In this document: positions 7,986 through 15,350 of the stretch, piece after piece
Numbering within the stretch: position 1 is the stretch's first letter
How the letters are laid out: every line of letters starts with the position of its first letter
Notes under the pieces: generated by a model
Databases searched by the model: none
Seen by the model: the letters and a program-made list of their open reading frames with translations, nothing else
What the model was told of the DNA's origin: nothing
Source of the DNA: Fredricksoniimonas sp964643325
GTDB taxonomy: Bacteria; Omnitrophota; Gorgyraeia; Zapsychrales; Fredricksoniimonadaceae
Assembly: GCA_964643325.1 (NCBI GenBank)
Contig: CAZXSE010000006.1
Span: 1-64,000, forward strand
Direction: 5' to 3'
Length of the DNA: 64,000 nucleotides
Position numbers and translations under genes: made by a program

Positions 7986-8852
7986 ATGTTCCACAGGTAT
8001 ATGTTCAGGCGCGCGGTCATTTTGGGAACGGGCATGATCGGCGGCTCTATCGCGTTGGCGCTCAGGAAGCACAAGCTCGCGGAGTTCATCGTGGGGGCAT
8101 CCCGTCAGGAGGCGTCGCTGCGGGCGGCGAAAGAAATGAAAGCTATCGACGAGGGCACAACCGATATCCGCAAGGCCATTCAGGGGGCGGACCTGCTGAT
8201 CCTCGCGGCGCCTGTGAAGGTCATCCTTGATCATATCGAGGATGTTTCCAAGCATCTGCGTCGCGGCTGCATCGTGACGGACGTGGGCAGCACCAAGGCG
8301 GTGATCGTTGACGCGGCCGAGAAGCAGTTCCCGGCGCACGTCCTGTTCGTGGGGTCGCACCCGATGGCGGGATCGGAGAAAAGCGGCGTGGCGCACGCGA
8401 CCGCGGACCTTTTCAAGGGGGCTGACTGCATTATGACCCCGACGGAAAAGACGAACCGCGCGGCCCGCGACAAGGTCAAGCAGCTGTGGACCATCATGGG
8501 GGCGAACGTCAGGTTCATGGAGCCGGGCCAGCATGACGAGGCCCTGGCGTACGCGAGCCATTTGCCGCACCTTCTTTCGTTCGCTCTTGCGCGCGCGGTC
8601 CCGGATAACTTTTTGCAGCACGGCGCGGGCGGCCTGAGGGATACCATGCGCCTGGCCGGATCATCGCCGGAAATGTGGGCTGATATATGTTCCTCCAACT
8701 ACCGTCATATCCTGAAGGCGCTTGACGAGTCAGCAAAGTCTTTGGCGGAGATCCGCAAGGCGGTCGTGGACCGCGATGACGCGGCGCTCATCCAGATGTT
8801 CAATCAGGCCAAAGCCAAGCGCGATACCCTGGAGAAGAAAAGTCATGCCTGA
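7986..8852 (+). CDS. tyrA: Prephenate dehydrogenase
   Basis: 288 aa. The start ATG at 7986 was chosen because AGGAG sits 5 nt upstream; longer in-frame extensions would run into aroF. A Rossmann motif (VILGTGMIGGSIALAL) binds NAD(P). GSHPMAGSEKSG carries the conserved catalytic His, and the helical C-terminal dimer domain follows (HLPHLLSFALA). It oxidises and decarboxylates prephenate, or arogenate, on the way to tyrosine. There is no C-terminal ACT domain. The aroA often found between tyrA and cmk is absent here. Confidence 0.94.
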   Translation: MFHRYMFRRAVILGTGMIGGSIALALRKHKLAEFIVGASRQEASLRAAKEMKAIDEGTTDIRKAIQGADLLILAAPVKVILDHIEDVSKHLRRGCIVTDVGSTKAVIVDAAEKQFPAHVLFVGSHPMAGSEKSGVAHATADLFKGADCIMTPTEKTNRAARDKVKQLWTIMGANVRFMEPGQHDEALAYASHLPHLLSFALARAVPDNFLQHGAGGLRDTMRLAGSSPEMWADICSSNYRHILKALDESAKSLAEIRKAVVDRDDAALIQMFNQAKAKRDTLEKKSHA

Positions 8853-9510
8853 TATCGTGACGATCGACGGTCCCGCGGGCGCCGGCAAAAGCACGATCGC
8901 CAAAACCCTTGCGAAAAAGCTGGGCTGCGCGTTCATGGATACGGGGGCGATGTACCGGGCGTTTACTGTCAAGGCCATGCGCCGGAAGATGCCGCTGGAT
9001 GATGAACAGGCCCTGATCGATCTCGCGCACGCGACGGTCATCGAGTTGGTGGAAGAACCGGGCAAGCCGCTTAAGGTCCTTCTGGACGGCGAGGATGTCA
9101 GCGAGGCGATCCGTTCAACGGATGTGACCAATCATACATTTTATGTGGCGCGCGTGCCGGGCGTCCGGCATGTCATGGTCGAATGGCAGCGCGCGATGGG
9201 AGAGAAGCAGTCCATGGTCGGCGAGGGCAGGGACCTCGGGACCGTTGTTTTTCCGTCGGCAAAATACAAGTTCTATCTGGACGCGGATTTCAAGGTGCGC
9301 TGTCAGCGGCGCATCGACGAGCTTAAAGCCAAGGGCCAGGCCGTGGATGAAGCGGCGCTGGCAAAGGACCTGGCCGAGCGTGACGAGAAAGATTACACGC
9401 GCAAGGTCGGCCCGCTGAAAAAGGCCGCGGATGCCCTCGTTGTTGATTCGACGAACATGACCATTGATCAGGTGGTGGACTATTTGTTCACTTATATAAA
9501 GAACCACTGA
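8845..9510 (+). CDS. cmk: Cytidylate kinase
   Basis: 221 aa, starting 8 nt inside the end of tyrA, with GGAGAAG as SD. P-loop DGPAGAGKSTIAKTL, the NMP-binding segment FMDTGAMYRAF, GRDLGTVVFPSA and a C-terminal DSTNMTIDQVV. It phosphorylates CMP and dCMP to diphosphates. In many bacteria rpsA follows cmk; here lepA follows by TGATG overlap and rpsA is about 41 kb downstream. Confidence 0.95.
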   Translation: MPDIVTIDGPAGAGKSTIAKTLAKKLGCAFMDTGAMYRAFTVKAMRRKMPLDDEQALIDLAHATVIELVEEPGKPLKVLLDGEDVSEAIRSTDVTNHTFYVARVPGVRHVMVEWQRAMGEKQSMVGEGRDLGTVVFPSAKYKFYLDADFKVRCQRRIDELKAKGQAVDEAALAKDLAERDEKDYTRKVGPLKKAADALVVDSTNMTIDQVVDYLFTYIKNH

Positions 9511-11300
9511 TGGACCAGTCACTCATCCGCAACTTTTCGATCATCGCCCATATTGACCACGGCAAATCCACGCTCGCGGACCGCATCATGCTCCATTGCG
9601 GGGCCATCGACGAGCGCAGTTTTAAGAACCAGCTTCTCGACGACATGGACCTTGAGCGCGAGCGCGGCATCACCATCAAGGCATCCGCCGTGCGCCTGAA
9701 TTACAAGGCCAAAGACGGCAAAGACTACCTGTTCAACCTTATTGATACACCCGGCCATGTGGATTTTACCTATGAGGTCGAGAAATCCCTCAAGGCTTGC
9801 GAGGGCGCGCTCCTTTTGATCGACGCGTCCCAGGGGGTCGAGTCGCAGACGGTCGCCAATTACCATTTGGCGATCAATAACAATCTAGAGATACTGCCGG
9901 TCATCAACAAGATCGATATCGCCAACATCGATCCGAACGAGGCCGTGCGCCAGTTCAAGGAGATCCTCAAGTTCAAGGAAGAGGATATTCAGAAGGTCTC
10001 GGCCAAGGAAGGGCTGAATATCGACGCGCTTTTCGAGAAGATCGTGTCTTTTATCCCGTCCCCCTATGGTGAGACGGACAAGCCTTTGAAGGCGTTCATC
10101 TTTGACATGAAGTACGACGTGTACAAGGGCGTTATCATTTTTATCCGCGTGATCGACGGCAAAGTAGCCGTGGGCACGCGCATCCGCCTGATGCACATGA
10201 ACAAGGAATTTACCGTCGAGGGCATGGGTTATTACACACCCTTTGACACCAAGACCAAAGAGCTCGGCGCGGGCGAGGTCGGCTATATCACGTGCAATGT
10301 GCGCGACCCGAAAGAGGTCCATGTCGGCGACACCATTACCGACGTGACGAACCCGTGCGACGCGGCCATGGAAGGTTACCGCCAGCTCAAGCCCCTTGTC
10401 TTTTGCGGGGTGTACCCGGTCACGGCTGATGAATATATGGAACTGCGCGAGGCTATCGATAAGCTGCGCCTGAGCGATCCGAGCTTCACGTACGAACAGG
10501 AAACATCGCAATCGTTCGGCCACGGGTTCCGCTGCGGGTTCCTGGGGCTTTTGCATATGGAGGTCGTTCAGGAGCGGCTTGAGCGTGAATATAATCTCAA
10601 CCTGGTCCTGACCACGCCGAATGTCGGTTACCGTTACGAGACCAAGGATGGCGTGATGACGGATATCGAGAACCCGTCGCAGCTGCCCGAGATGAGCGCG
10701 GTGCGTTCGGTCGAGGAGCCGCACCTGAAAGTTTCGGTCTTGACGCCTGTCAATTGCATGGACGCGGTGATGGAACTGGCCAAGCGCAAGCGAGGGATCT
10801 ATCTTAAGAGCGAATATGTCTCCGACCGCATGCGCATCATTTATGATATCCCCCTTTCCGAGGTCATTGTTGATTTCAATGACATGATCAAATCCGCCAC
10901 GCGCGGGTACGGCTCCATTGATTATGAGTTCAGCGGTTATCGCGCGGCGCCTATTGCCCGGCTTGATATCCTTATCAATGACGAGGCTTGTGACGCTTTT
11001 GCCTGCCTGGTGCATAAGGATCATGCCTATGAGAAAGGGTCGGCCCTGTGCGGCAAGCTCAAGGAGCTTATCCCGGCGCAGCTCTTCGAGATCCGCATCC
11101 AGGCGACTTGCGACGGGCGCATCATCGCGTCCTCGCGCATCAAATCCGTTGGCAAGAACGTGACCGCCAAGTGTTACGGGGGCGACATCTCGCGCAAAAG
11201 AAAACTTTGGGAGAAGCAGAAGGAAGGCAAGAAGAAACTCAAGCAGATCGGGCGGGTGGAAGTGCCGCAGGAGGCATTCTTTGCGGCGCTCAAGATATAA
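9510..11300 (+). CDS. lepA: Elongation factor 4 (LepA)
   Basis: 596 aa, normal length. Translational GTPase motifs: AHIDHGKSTLADR (G1), ERGITIKAS (G2), DTPGHVDF (G3) and NKIDIAN (G4). Domains II, III and V follow, ending in the LepA-specific C-terminal domain with KCYGGDISRKRKLWEKQ. LepA binds stalled or assembling ribosomes at the membrane or in the cytosol. It lies immediately upstream of the signal peptidase gene, the same lepA-lepB order as in E. coli. Confidence 0.97.
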   Translation: MDQSLIRNFSIIAHIDHGKSTLADRIMLHCGAIDERSFKNQLLDDMDLERERGITIKASAVRLNYKAKDGKDYLFNLIDTPGHVDFTYEVEKSLKACEGALLLIDASQGVESQTVANYHLAINNNLEILPVINKIDIANIDPNEAVRQFKEILKFKEEDIQKVSAKEGLNIDALFEKIVSFIPSPYGETDKPLKAFIFDMKYDVYKGVIIFIRVIDGKVAVGTRIRLMHMNKEFTVEGMGYYTPFDTKTKELGAGEVGYITCNVRDPKEVHVGDTITDVTNPCDAAMEGYRQLKPLVFCGVYPVTADEYMELREAIDKLRLSDPSFTYEQETSQSFGHGFRCGFLGLLHMEVVQERLEREYNLNLVLTTPNVGYRYETKDGVMTDIENPSQLPEMSAVRSVEEPHLKVSVLTPVNCMDAVMELAKRKRGIYLKSEYVSDRMRIIYDIPLSEVIVDFNDMIKSATRGYGSIDYEFSGYRAAPIARLDILINDEACDAFACLVHKDHAYEKGSALCGKLKELIPAQLFEIRIQATCDGRIIASSRIKSVGKNVTAKCYGGDISRKRKLWEKQKEGKKKLKQIGRVEVPQEAFFAALKI

Positions 11301-11307
11301 GGAGCTT

Positions 11308-11895
11308 ATGTTAAGCAAATTCATGACTGAAGAGAACAAGAAGGTTGTCTGGGAATGGGTCGAATCGCTGTTGGTCGCGTTCATCCTGGCCATGCTCATC
11401 CGCACATTCCTGGTTCAGCCGTTCAAGATCCCGTCGGGCTCCATGCGCCCGACCTTGATCGAGCGCGACCGCCTGTTCGTGAACAAGCTGGCCTACGGCC
11501 CGCAGGTACCGTTGACCGCGTACCGCCTGCCGGGGTTCACGCAGCCGCAGCGCGGGGATGTGGTGGTCTTTAAATATCCGCGCGAACGGCGCAAGGATTT
11601 CATCAAGCGCCTTATTGCCTTCGGGGGAGAAACGGTCGAGATCAAAGACGGCAAAGTCTATATCAATGACAAGCCTGTCACGGAGACCGCGATCGCGACA
11701 ACGTATTATTACAATGACGGCAACGCCCTTCCCGGCGTGAAGATCACGGTCCCTGATGGGCAGTTCTTCGTGATGGGGGACAATAGCCGCTCCAGTCATG
11801 ACAGCCGTTACTGGGGTTTTGTGCCCGAAGCGTTTCTCGTAGGCAAGGCGGAGGTCATTTTCTGGCCGCTTGACAGGATACGATGGATAAAATGA
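11308..11895 (+). CDS. lepB: Signal peptidase I
   Basis: 195 aa. ATG 11308 follows AAGGAGCTT. One transmembrane segment spans about residues 19-36 (SLLVAFILAMLIRTFLV), then IPSGSMRPTL with the nucleophile Ser45, and RRKDFIKRLIAFGGE with the general-base Lys100. The C-terminal box FVMGDNSRSSHDSRYWG is intact. It removes signal peptides from exported proteins at the outer face of the membrane. The window has many clients with Sec signals. The stop overlaps the next gene as ATGA. Confidence 0.95.
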   Translation: MLSKFMTEENKKVVWEWVESLLVAFILAMLIRTFLVQPFKIPSGSMRPTLIERDRLFVNKLAYGPQVPLTAYRLPGFTQPQRGDVVVFKYPRERRKDFIKRLIAFGGETVEIKDGKVYINDKPVTETAIATTYYYNDGNALPGVKITVPDGQFFVMGDNSRSSHDSRYWGFVPEAFLVGKAEVIFWPLDRIRWIK

Positions 11896-12140
11896 AACTC
11901 TTCAGGATGGGGCTGGTCTTTTGTTGTCTTTGGTGCGCCGGATGCGCCGCGGCATCTTCCGGCGTGAAGCCGTCCGAGCCTGTTCGCGAGCAGATCGACG
12001 CGGCGCGTAAGGTTGTCGGGGCCATGGCCCCGGCGCAGGGCGTGGTCGAGAAATATTCACCGGCTACGGGCAGGCATTACAGCGGCGCGCTGGAATACGA
12101 GCCTGGCACCGGCGTGAAACTTATCCCCGTCGAGGAATGA
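11892..12140 (+). CDS. Small putative lipoprotein
   Basis: 82 aa from ATG 11892 (ATGA overlap with lepB); ATG 11883 is an in-frame alternative adding three residues. A signal sequence with lipobox-like LWCAGCAA is followed by ~60 polar residues ending LIPVEE. No family is recognised. It lies between lepB and pgsA with 4-bp overlaps on both sides, so it belongs to the operon, and membrane anchoring is the only role the sequence supports. Confidence 0.7.
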   Translation: MKLFRMGLVFCCLWCAGCAAASSGVKPSEPVREQIDAARKVVGAMAPAQGVVEKYSPATGRHYSGALEYEPGTGVKLIPVEE

Positions 12141-12706
12141 TCATGATGCTCACGCTGGCCAACAAGATCACCATTGCGCGCATCATTGCCGTGCCGGTAT
12201 TCATTGCGGTCATGATGTATTACCAGATGGGGCACCGGGAATTCCTCTGGATCGCGCTCGGGGTCTATGTGCTGGCCGAGGTCTCGGATGTTGTTGACGG
12301 GTACGTGGCGCGCCATTTTCGCCAGAAGACGCGGGCCGGTTCGATCCTCGACCCTTTGGCCGACAAAGCTCTTTTTATCAGTGTTTTGTTGTGCCTGTAT
12401 CACGCAGGGCATGGCGCGGGGTGGGCGGTGCAGTTGCCGCTGTGGCTGGTGATCGCATTCATTTCGCGTGATGTCATTCTGGTGCTTGGTTCGCTCCTGC
12501 TTCAGGTCCATTTCGGTTCGCTTGAGATCAAGCCCAACATCTGGGGCAAGATGACAGCGCTTTTGCAGGTGGTGTGCGTTGTGGCGGTCTTTCTTCAATT
12601 TCCCATGGCGCTGGTCATGTGGTGGGCGGCGCTGGCGGTCACGGTGATATCAGGGATCATTTACGTGCAGGAAGGGATAAAGAAATTAAATGACGGACAT
12701 CATTAA
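12137..12706 (+). CDS. pgsA: CDP-diacylglycerol-glycerol-3-phosphate 3-phosphatidyltransferase
   Basis: 189 aa integral membrane enzyme. The CDP-alcohol phosphotransferase signature is complete: DVVDGYVARH, then G and DPLADK with the correct spacing for D-x2-D-G-x2-A-R...G-x3-D-x3-D. It makes phosphatidylglycerol phosphate from CDP-diacylglycerol and glycerol 3-phosphate. The N terminus NKITIARIIAVPVFI is typical of PgsA. It overlaps plsY by 17 nt, so this is a phospholipid synthesis pair. Confidence 0.92.
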   Translation: MIMMLTLANKITIARIIAVPVFIAVMMYYQMGHREFLWIALGVYVLAEVSDVVDGYVARHFRQKTRAGSILDPLADKALFISVLLCLYHAGHGAGWAVQLPLWLVIAFISRDVILVLGSLLLQVHFGSLEIKPNIWGKMTALLQVVCVVAVFLQFPMALVMWWAALAVTVISGIIYVQEGIKKLNDGHH

Positions 12707-13325
12707 TTTCATCGGGCTTATCGCGGTAAGTTATTTGATCGGGGCCATTCCGACCGGATATATCTTTGGAAAACTTCTCAAAGGTATTGATATCCGTCAG
12801 CATGGTTCAGGCAATATGGGCGCGACCAATGTTTTCCGCGTCCTTGGCAAGGGGCCGGGGGCGGCGGTCCTTATCATTGATATCATCAAGGGCATCATCC
12901 CGGTCGTTGTGGTGGCGGGTTTTCTGGCGCCGTCGATCCCGGGGCGTATCGTCGCAGCCGCGGCCGCTGTATGCGGGCATAACTGGACATGCTTCCTGAA
13001 TTTCAAAGGCGGCAAAGGCATTGCCACGACCCTGGGCGTTCTCATCGGCTTGACCATGGTCGTTCCGGAGGCGCGCGTGCCCGTTCTTTTATGCGTCCTT
13101 GCCTGGGGCGTATGTTTTGTGATCACGGGCATTGTTTCCATATCTTCCATGATCGCCGGGATTCTGCTGCCGGTCCTGATGCTCGTTTTCGGCGCCCCTA
13201 CCAGTATTGTGCTGTTGAGTGTTGTTTTCTGCATTTTTGTTGTGTTCAAGCACAAGCCCAACATCCACCGCCTGTGCATGGGCACGGAACCGCGCGTGCG
13301 CATGCCATGGAGCAGGGGGCAATAG
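12690..13325 (+). CDS. plsY: Acyl-phosphate-glycerol-3-phosphate acyltransferase
   Basis: 211 aa, about five transmembrane helices. PlsY motifs: GSGNMGATNVFRVLGK, FKGGKGIATTLG and the C-terminal HKPNIHRLCMGTEPR. It transfers acyl from acyl-phosphate to glycerol 3-phosphate, the first step of phosphatidic acid synthesis. It is the last gene of the yebC-plsY run. A weak stem (GATCG/CGATC, 13325-13340) followed by T6 may end the transcript. Confidence 0.94.
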   Translation: MTDIINFIGLIAVSYLIGAIPTGYIFGKLLKGIDIRQHGSGNMGATNVFRVLGKGPGAAVLIIDIIKGIIPVVVVAGFLAPSIPGRIVAAAAAVCGHNWTCFLNFKGGKGIATTLGVLIGLTMVVPEARVPVLLCVLAWGVCFVITGIVSISSMIAGILLPVLMLVFGAPTSIVLLSVVFCIFVVFKHKPNIHRLCMGTEPRVRMPWSRGQ

Positions 13326-13456
13326 ATCGCATTTCCGATCTTTTTTACAGCCCTCCTGTTATATACCCGTCGTAGATAACGTTTCCTTAAGACCCGCCTG
13401 CCTGCCTTGTTTCTGCTTCCTCTGGATGTTATCCTTGGAACATGGAGGTGGGTCCC

Positions 13457-13810
13457 ATGAGGCAGGTGGCGTATAGCAAACAGGAGCTTGATCGCAACAG
13501 AGGGCGCGTTATTTCCGTTCGCGAAAGCATGGCGGATAATAACAGCGAGACCTTTGTGACCAAGAATTTTGTGTATCTGGTGGCCCGCGTGGATTCCTGC
13601 CCCAAGGATATCCCTCAGCCTGAGATCCGTATCGTCAAAAAGATCGATCGTCAGGAGAATCATGAGGGGTTTGTGTTCAGGGTCAAGGGTGTTGTTTTTG
13701 TGAAGAAGAACCGGTTCATGTATCAGATCCGGTATGCGCATAGCCTGAACATCAAGGTTTTATGGAAAACCCATGTTCTCTCCATGGATAATCCGGTTGC
13801 GTTAGCCTAG
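13457..13810 (+). CDS. Hypothetical protein, 117 aa
   Basis: No family recognised. The start ATG 13457 was chosen because GGAGGTG sits 6 nt upstream; ATG 13442 overlaps that SD and is less likely. The protein is basic and soluble, with a likely beta-rich core (FVYLVARVDSCP, IRIVKKIDRQ, FVFRVKGVVFVKKNRFMYQ) and no signal peptide. It stands alone between the plsY operon end and a strong terminator, so it is a monocistronic unit. Size and strand pattern are compatible with a small PilZ- or OB-like fold, but no diagnostic motif is present. Confidence 0.7.
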   Translation: MRQVAYSKQELDRNRGRVISVRESMADNNSETFVTKNFVYLVARVDSCPKDIPQPEIRIVKKIDRQENHEGFVFRVKGVVFVKKNRFMYQIRYAHSLNIKVLWKTHVLSMDNPVALA

Positions 13811-13844
13811 ACGCAACTGATATCCAGGTGAGAATTTTTACATT

Positions 13845-13874
13845 ACGGCGGCTTGAGGAAGCCGCCGTATTTAT
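13845..13874 (+). terminator. Rho-independent terminator
   Basis: A 10-bp perfect stem ACGGCGGCTT/AAGCCGCCGT with a GAGG loop, followed by ATTTATTTT. It lies 35 bp after the stop of the 117-aa gene. Confidence 0.85.
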
Positions 13875-13899
13875 TTTGGCAAGGAATTGAAGTTTTATA

Positions 13900-14064
13900 T
13901 AGGCCAATGGGTTTCACGGTCCTTTGACACGAAATTTTTTGCCGTTTCCTTTGGTTTATGTCGATCTTGCAAAGCACTACGTCGCAAGCTCGACATAAAC
14001 CTTCGGAAACTTTTGCCAAAAAATTTCTGATTGTGTCTAAAGGACCGTGAAACCCATTGGCCTA
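13900..14064. repeat. 165-bp long inverted repeat (MITE-like), flanked by TA
   Basis: Arms 13900-13970 and 13984-14064 are complementary over almost their whole length around a 13-nt loop. The outer 26 bp (starting TAGGCCAATGGGTTTCACGG) match perfectly; the inner parts differ by small indels. Both ends carry TA, as expected of a TA target duplication in IS630/Tc1-type non-autonomous elements. It contains no ORF and lies directly upstream of the promoter of the giant protein gene. Confidence 0.8.
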
Positions 14065-14092
14065 AAGATGACCTTTTTAGCGCTCCCTTGCC

Positions 14093-14121
14093 TTGACAAT
14101 GCCTCATTTACCGTATATATT
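14093..14121 (+). promoter_or_regulatory. Near-consensus sigma-70 promoter
   Basis: TTGACA (14093-14098), exact 17-nt spacer, TATATT (14116-14121). It lies 66 bp upstream of the ATG at 14188, which has AAGAGGAG as SD. Strong expression of the secreted protein is expected. Confidence 0.85.
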
Positions 14122-14187
14122 TCCAGTATTCTTTTCCATTACAGACAATAAAAACGCCATAAAATCCTGAAAAAGAGGAGTTTTTGT

Positions 14188-15248
14188 ATGTTTCAGCGTT
14201 CTTTCAGTGTTTATTCCATGATCTGCAGGAAATGCCTGTCAGCCTTTGTTGGCGCGGCATTTCTTGCCACCAGCATTATTTCTCCGGCCTATGCGCAGGC
14301 GGTTTTCAATCTGCCGCAGCCTGGTGCCATGGTAGGCCTTTCCGAAATGTTTGCGCCCGTTGTACTTAAAGGCGTGACCATCCATCCTGAAGATCCTCTC
14401 TTGTTTGATTTCATTGTTGATAACGGCCAAAGCGCCCTTAAGGGTCAGGCCCTGACCGATGAAACGACCAAGCTGGTCAAATATTTCCTGGCTGGCCTGG
14501 CTGTTCCGGAAAAAGATCTTTGGGTCAACCTGTCTCCCAAAGAGCAGGATCGCGTCATGGCGGATGAGTTGAGCCATACGGATGTTGGCCGCGATATGCT
14601 GGCGCAGGATTATATCCTTAAGCAGGTGACCGCGAGTTTGATGTATCCTGAGAAAGACCTTGGCCGCAAATTCTGGGATGAGGTTTACAAGCGTTCTTAC
14701 GAGCAGTTCGGCAGTACGGATGTGCCGGTCGATACGTTCAATAAAGTGTGGATCATGCCCTCTCAGGCCACGGTCTATCAGAATGGCAATAATGCGTTCG
14801 TGGCAGGCGCTGCGCTTAAGGTCATGCTGGAAAGTGATTATGCGGCAGCCAAAGGAATGAATGCTGCGGCGAGTACGGATGTCATCGAAATGAGCAAGGA
14901 CGTTGTCCGTTCCGTGATCCTCCCTGTATTAGAGAAGGAAGTCAATGAAGGCAGGAATTTCGCGAGCCTGCGGCAGGTGTTCAGCTCCATGATCCTGGCC
15001 GGATGGTACAAGAGCGCGCTCAAGGAAAGCCTGCTCGCCAAAGTTTATTCCAATACGAACAAGGTGGGCGGCATCGAGATCGCTGAGAAAGACGCGCGCG
15101 AAAAGGTTTACGCGCAGTATCTTCAGGCGTACCAGAAGGGCGTTTACAATTATGTGAAGGAAGAGTTCGATCGCAATACACAGCAGACCACGCCGCGCAA
15201 GTATTTCTCGGGCGGTGTGACGTGGGATAAGGCCATGACGCCGGAGGT
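14188..15248 (+). CDS. Giant secreted protein, N-terminal part (broken by assembly gap)
   Basis: 353 residues before the N run. A Sec signal peptide spans about residues 1-36 (hydrophobic LSAFVGAAFLATSIISPAYA, cleavage after AYA or AQA). Then comes an all-helical module with VFNLPQPGAMVGLSE, VTIHPEDPLLFDFIVD, LSPKEQDRVMADELSHT, GRDMLAQDYILKQ, LMYPEKDLGRKFWDEVY and a closing PRKYFSGGVTWDKAM. I associate this module with large secreted proteins of Omnitrophota, in front of variable payloads; that is recollection. Its biochemical function is unknown. It most likely continues through the gap into the phosphohexomutase part (15351-19193). The frames do not match across exactly 100 N, as expected if 100 is a placeholder. 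Confidence 0.8.
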
Positions 15249-15348
15249 NNNNNNNNNNNNNNNNNNNNNNNNNNNNNNNNNNNNNNNNNNNNNNNNNNNN
15301 NNNNNNNNNNNNNNNNNNNNNNNNNNNNNNNNNNNNNNNNNNNNNNNN
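15249..15348. other. Assembly gap 1 (100 N)
   Basis: Exactly 100 N. It hides the junction between the N-terminal module and the phosphohexomutase domain, whose first strands (usually a FGTDGxRG-type start, roughly 60-100 residues) are not seen on either side. The real gap is therefore probably longer than 100 bp. Confidence 0.95.
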
Positions 15349-15350
15349 CA

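Noticed and set aside
9885..11405. 506-codon minus-strand open frame opposite lepA and lepB
   Set aside because: It mirrors GC-rich codon structure of lepA, whose motifs are unambiguous. The antisense protein is His/Arg/Asp-rich with no domain.
13325..13346. Terminator after plsY
   Set aside because: The stem is only 5 bp; too weak to list as a separate feature, though T6 follows.
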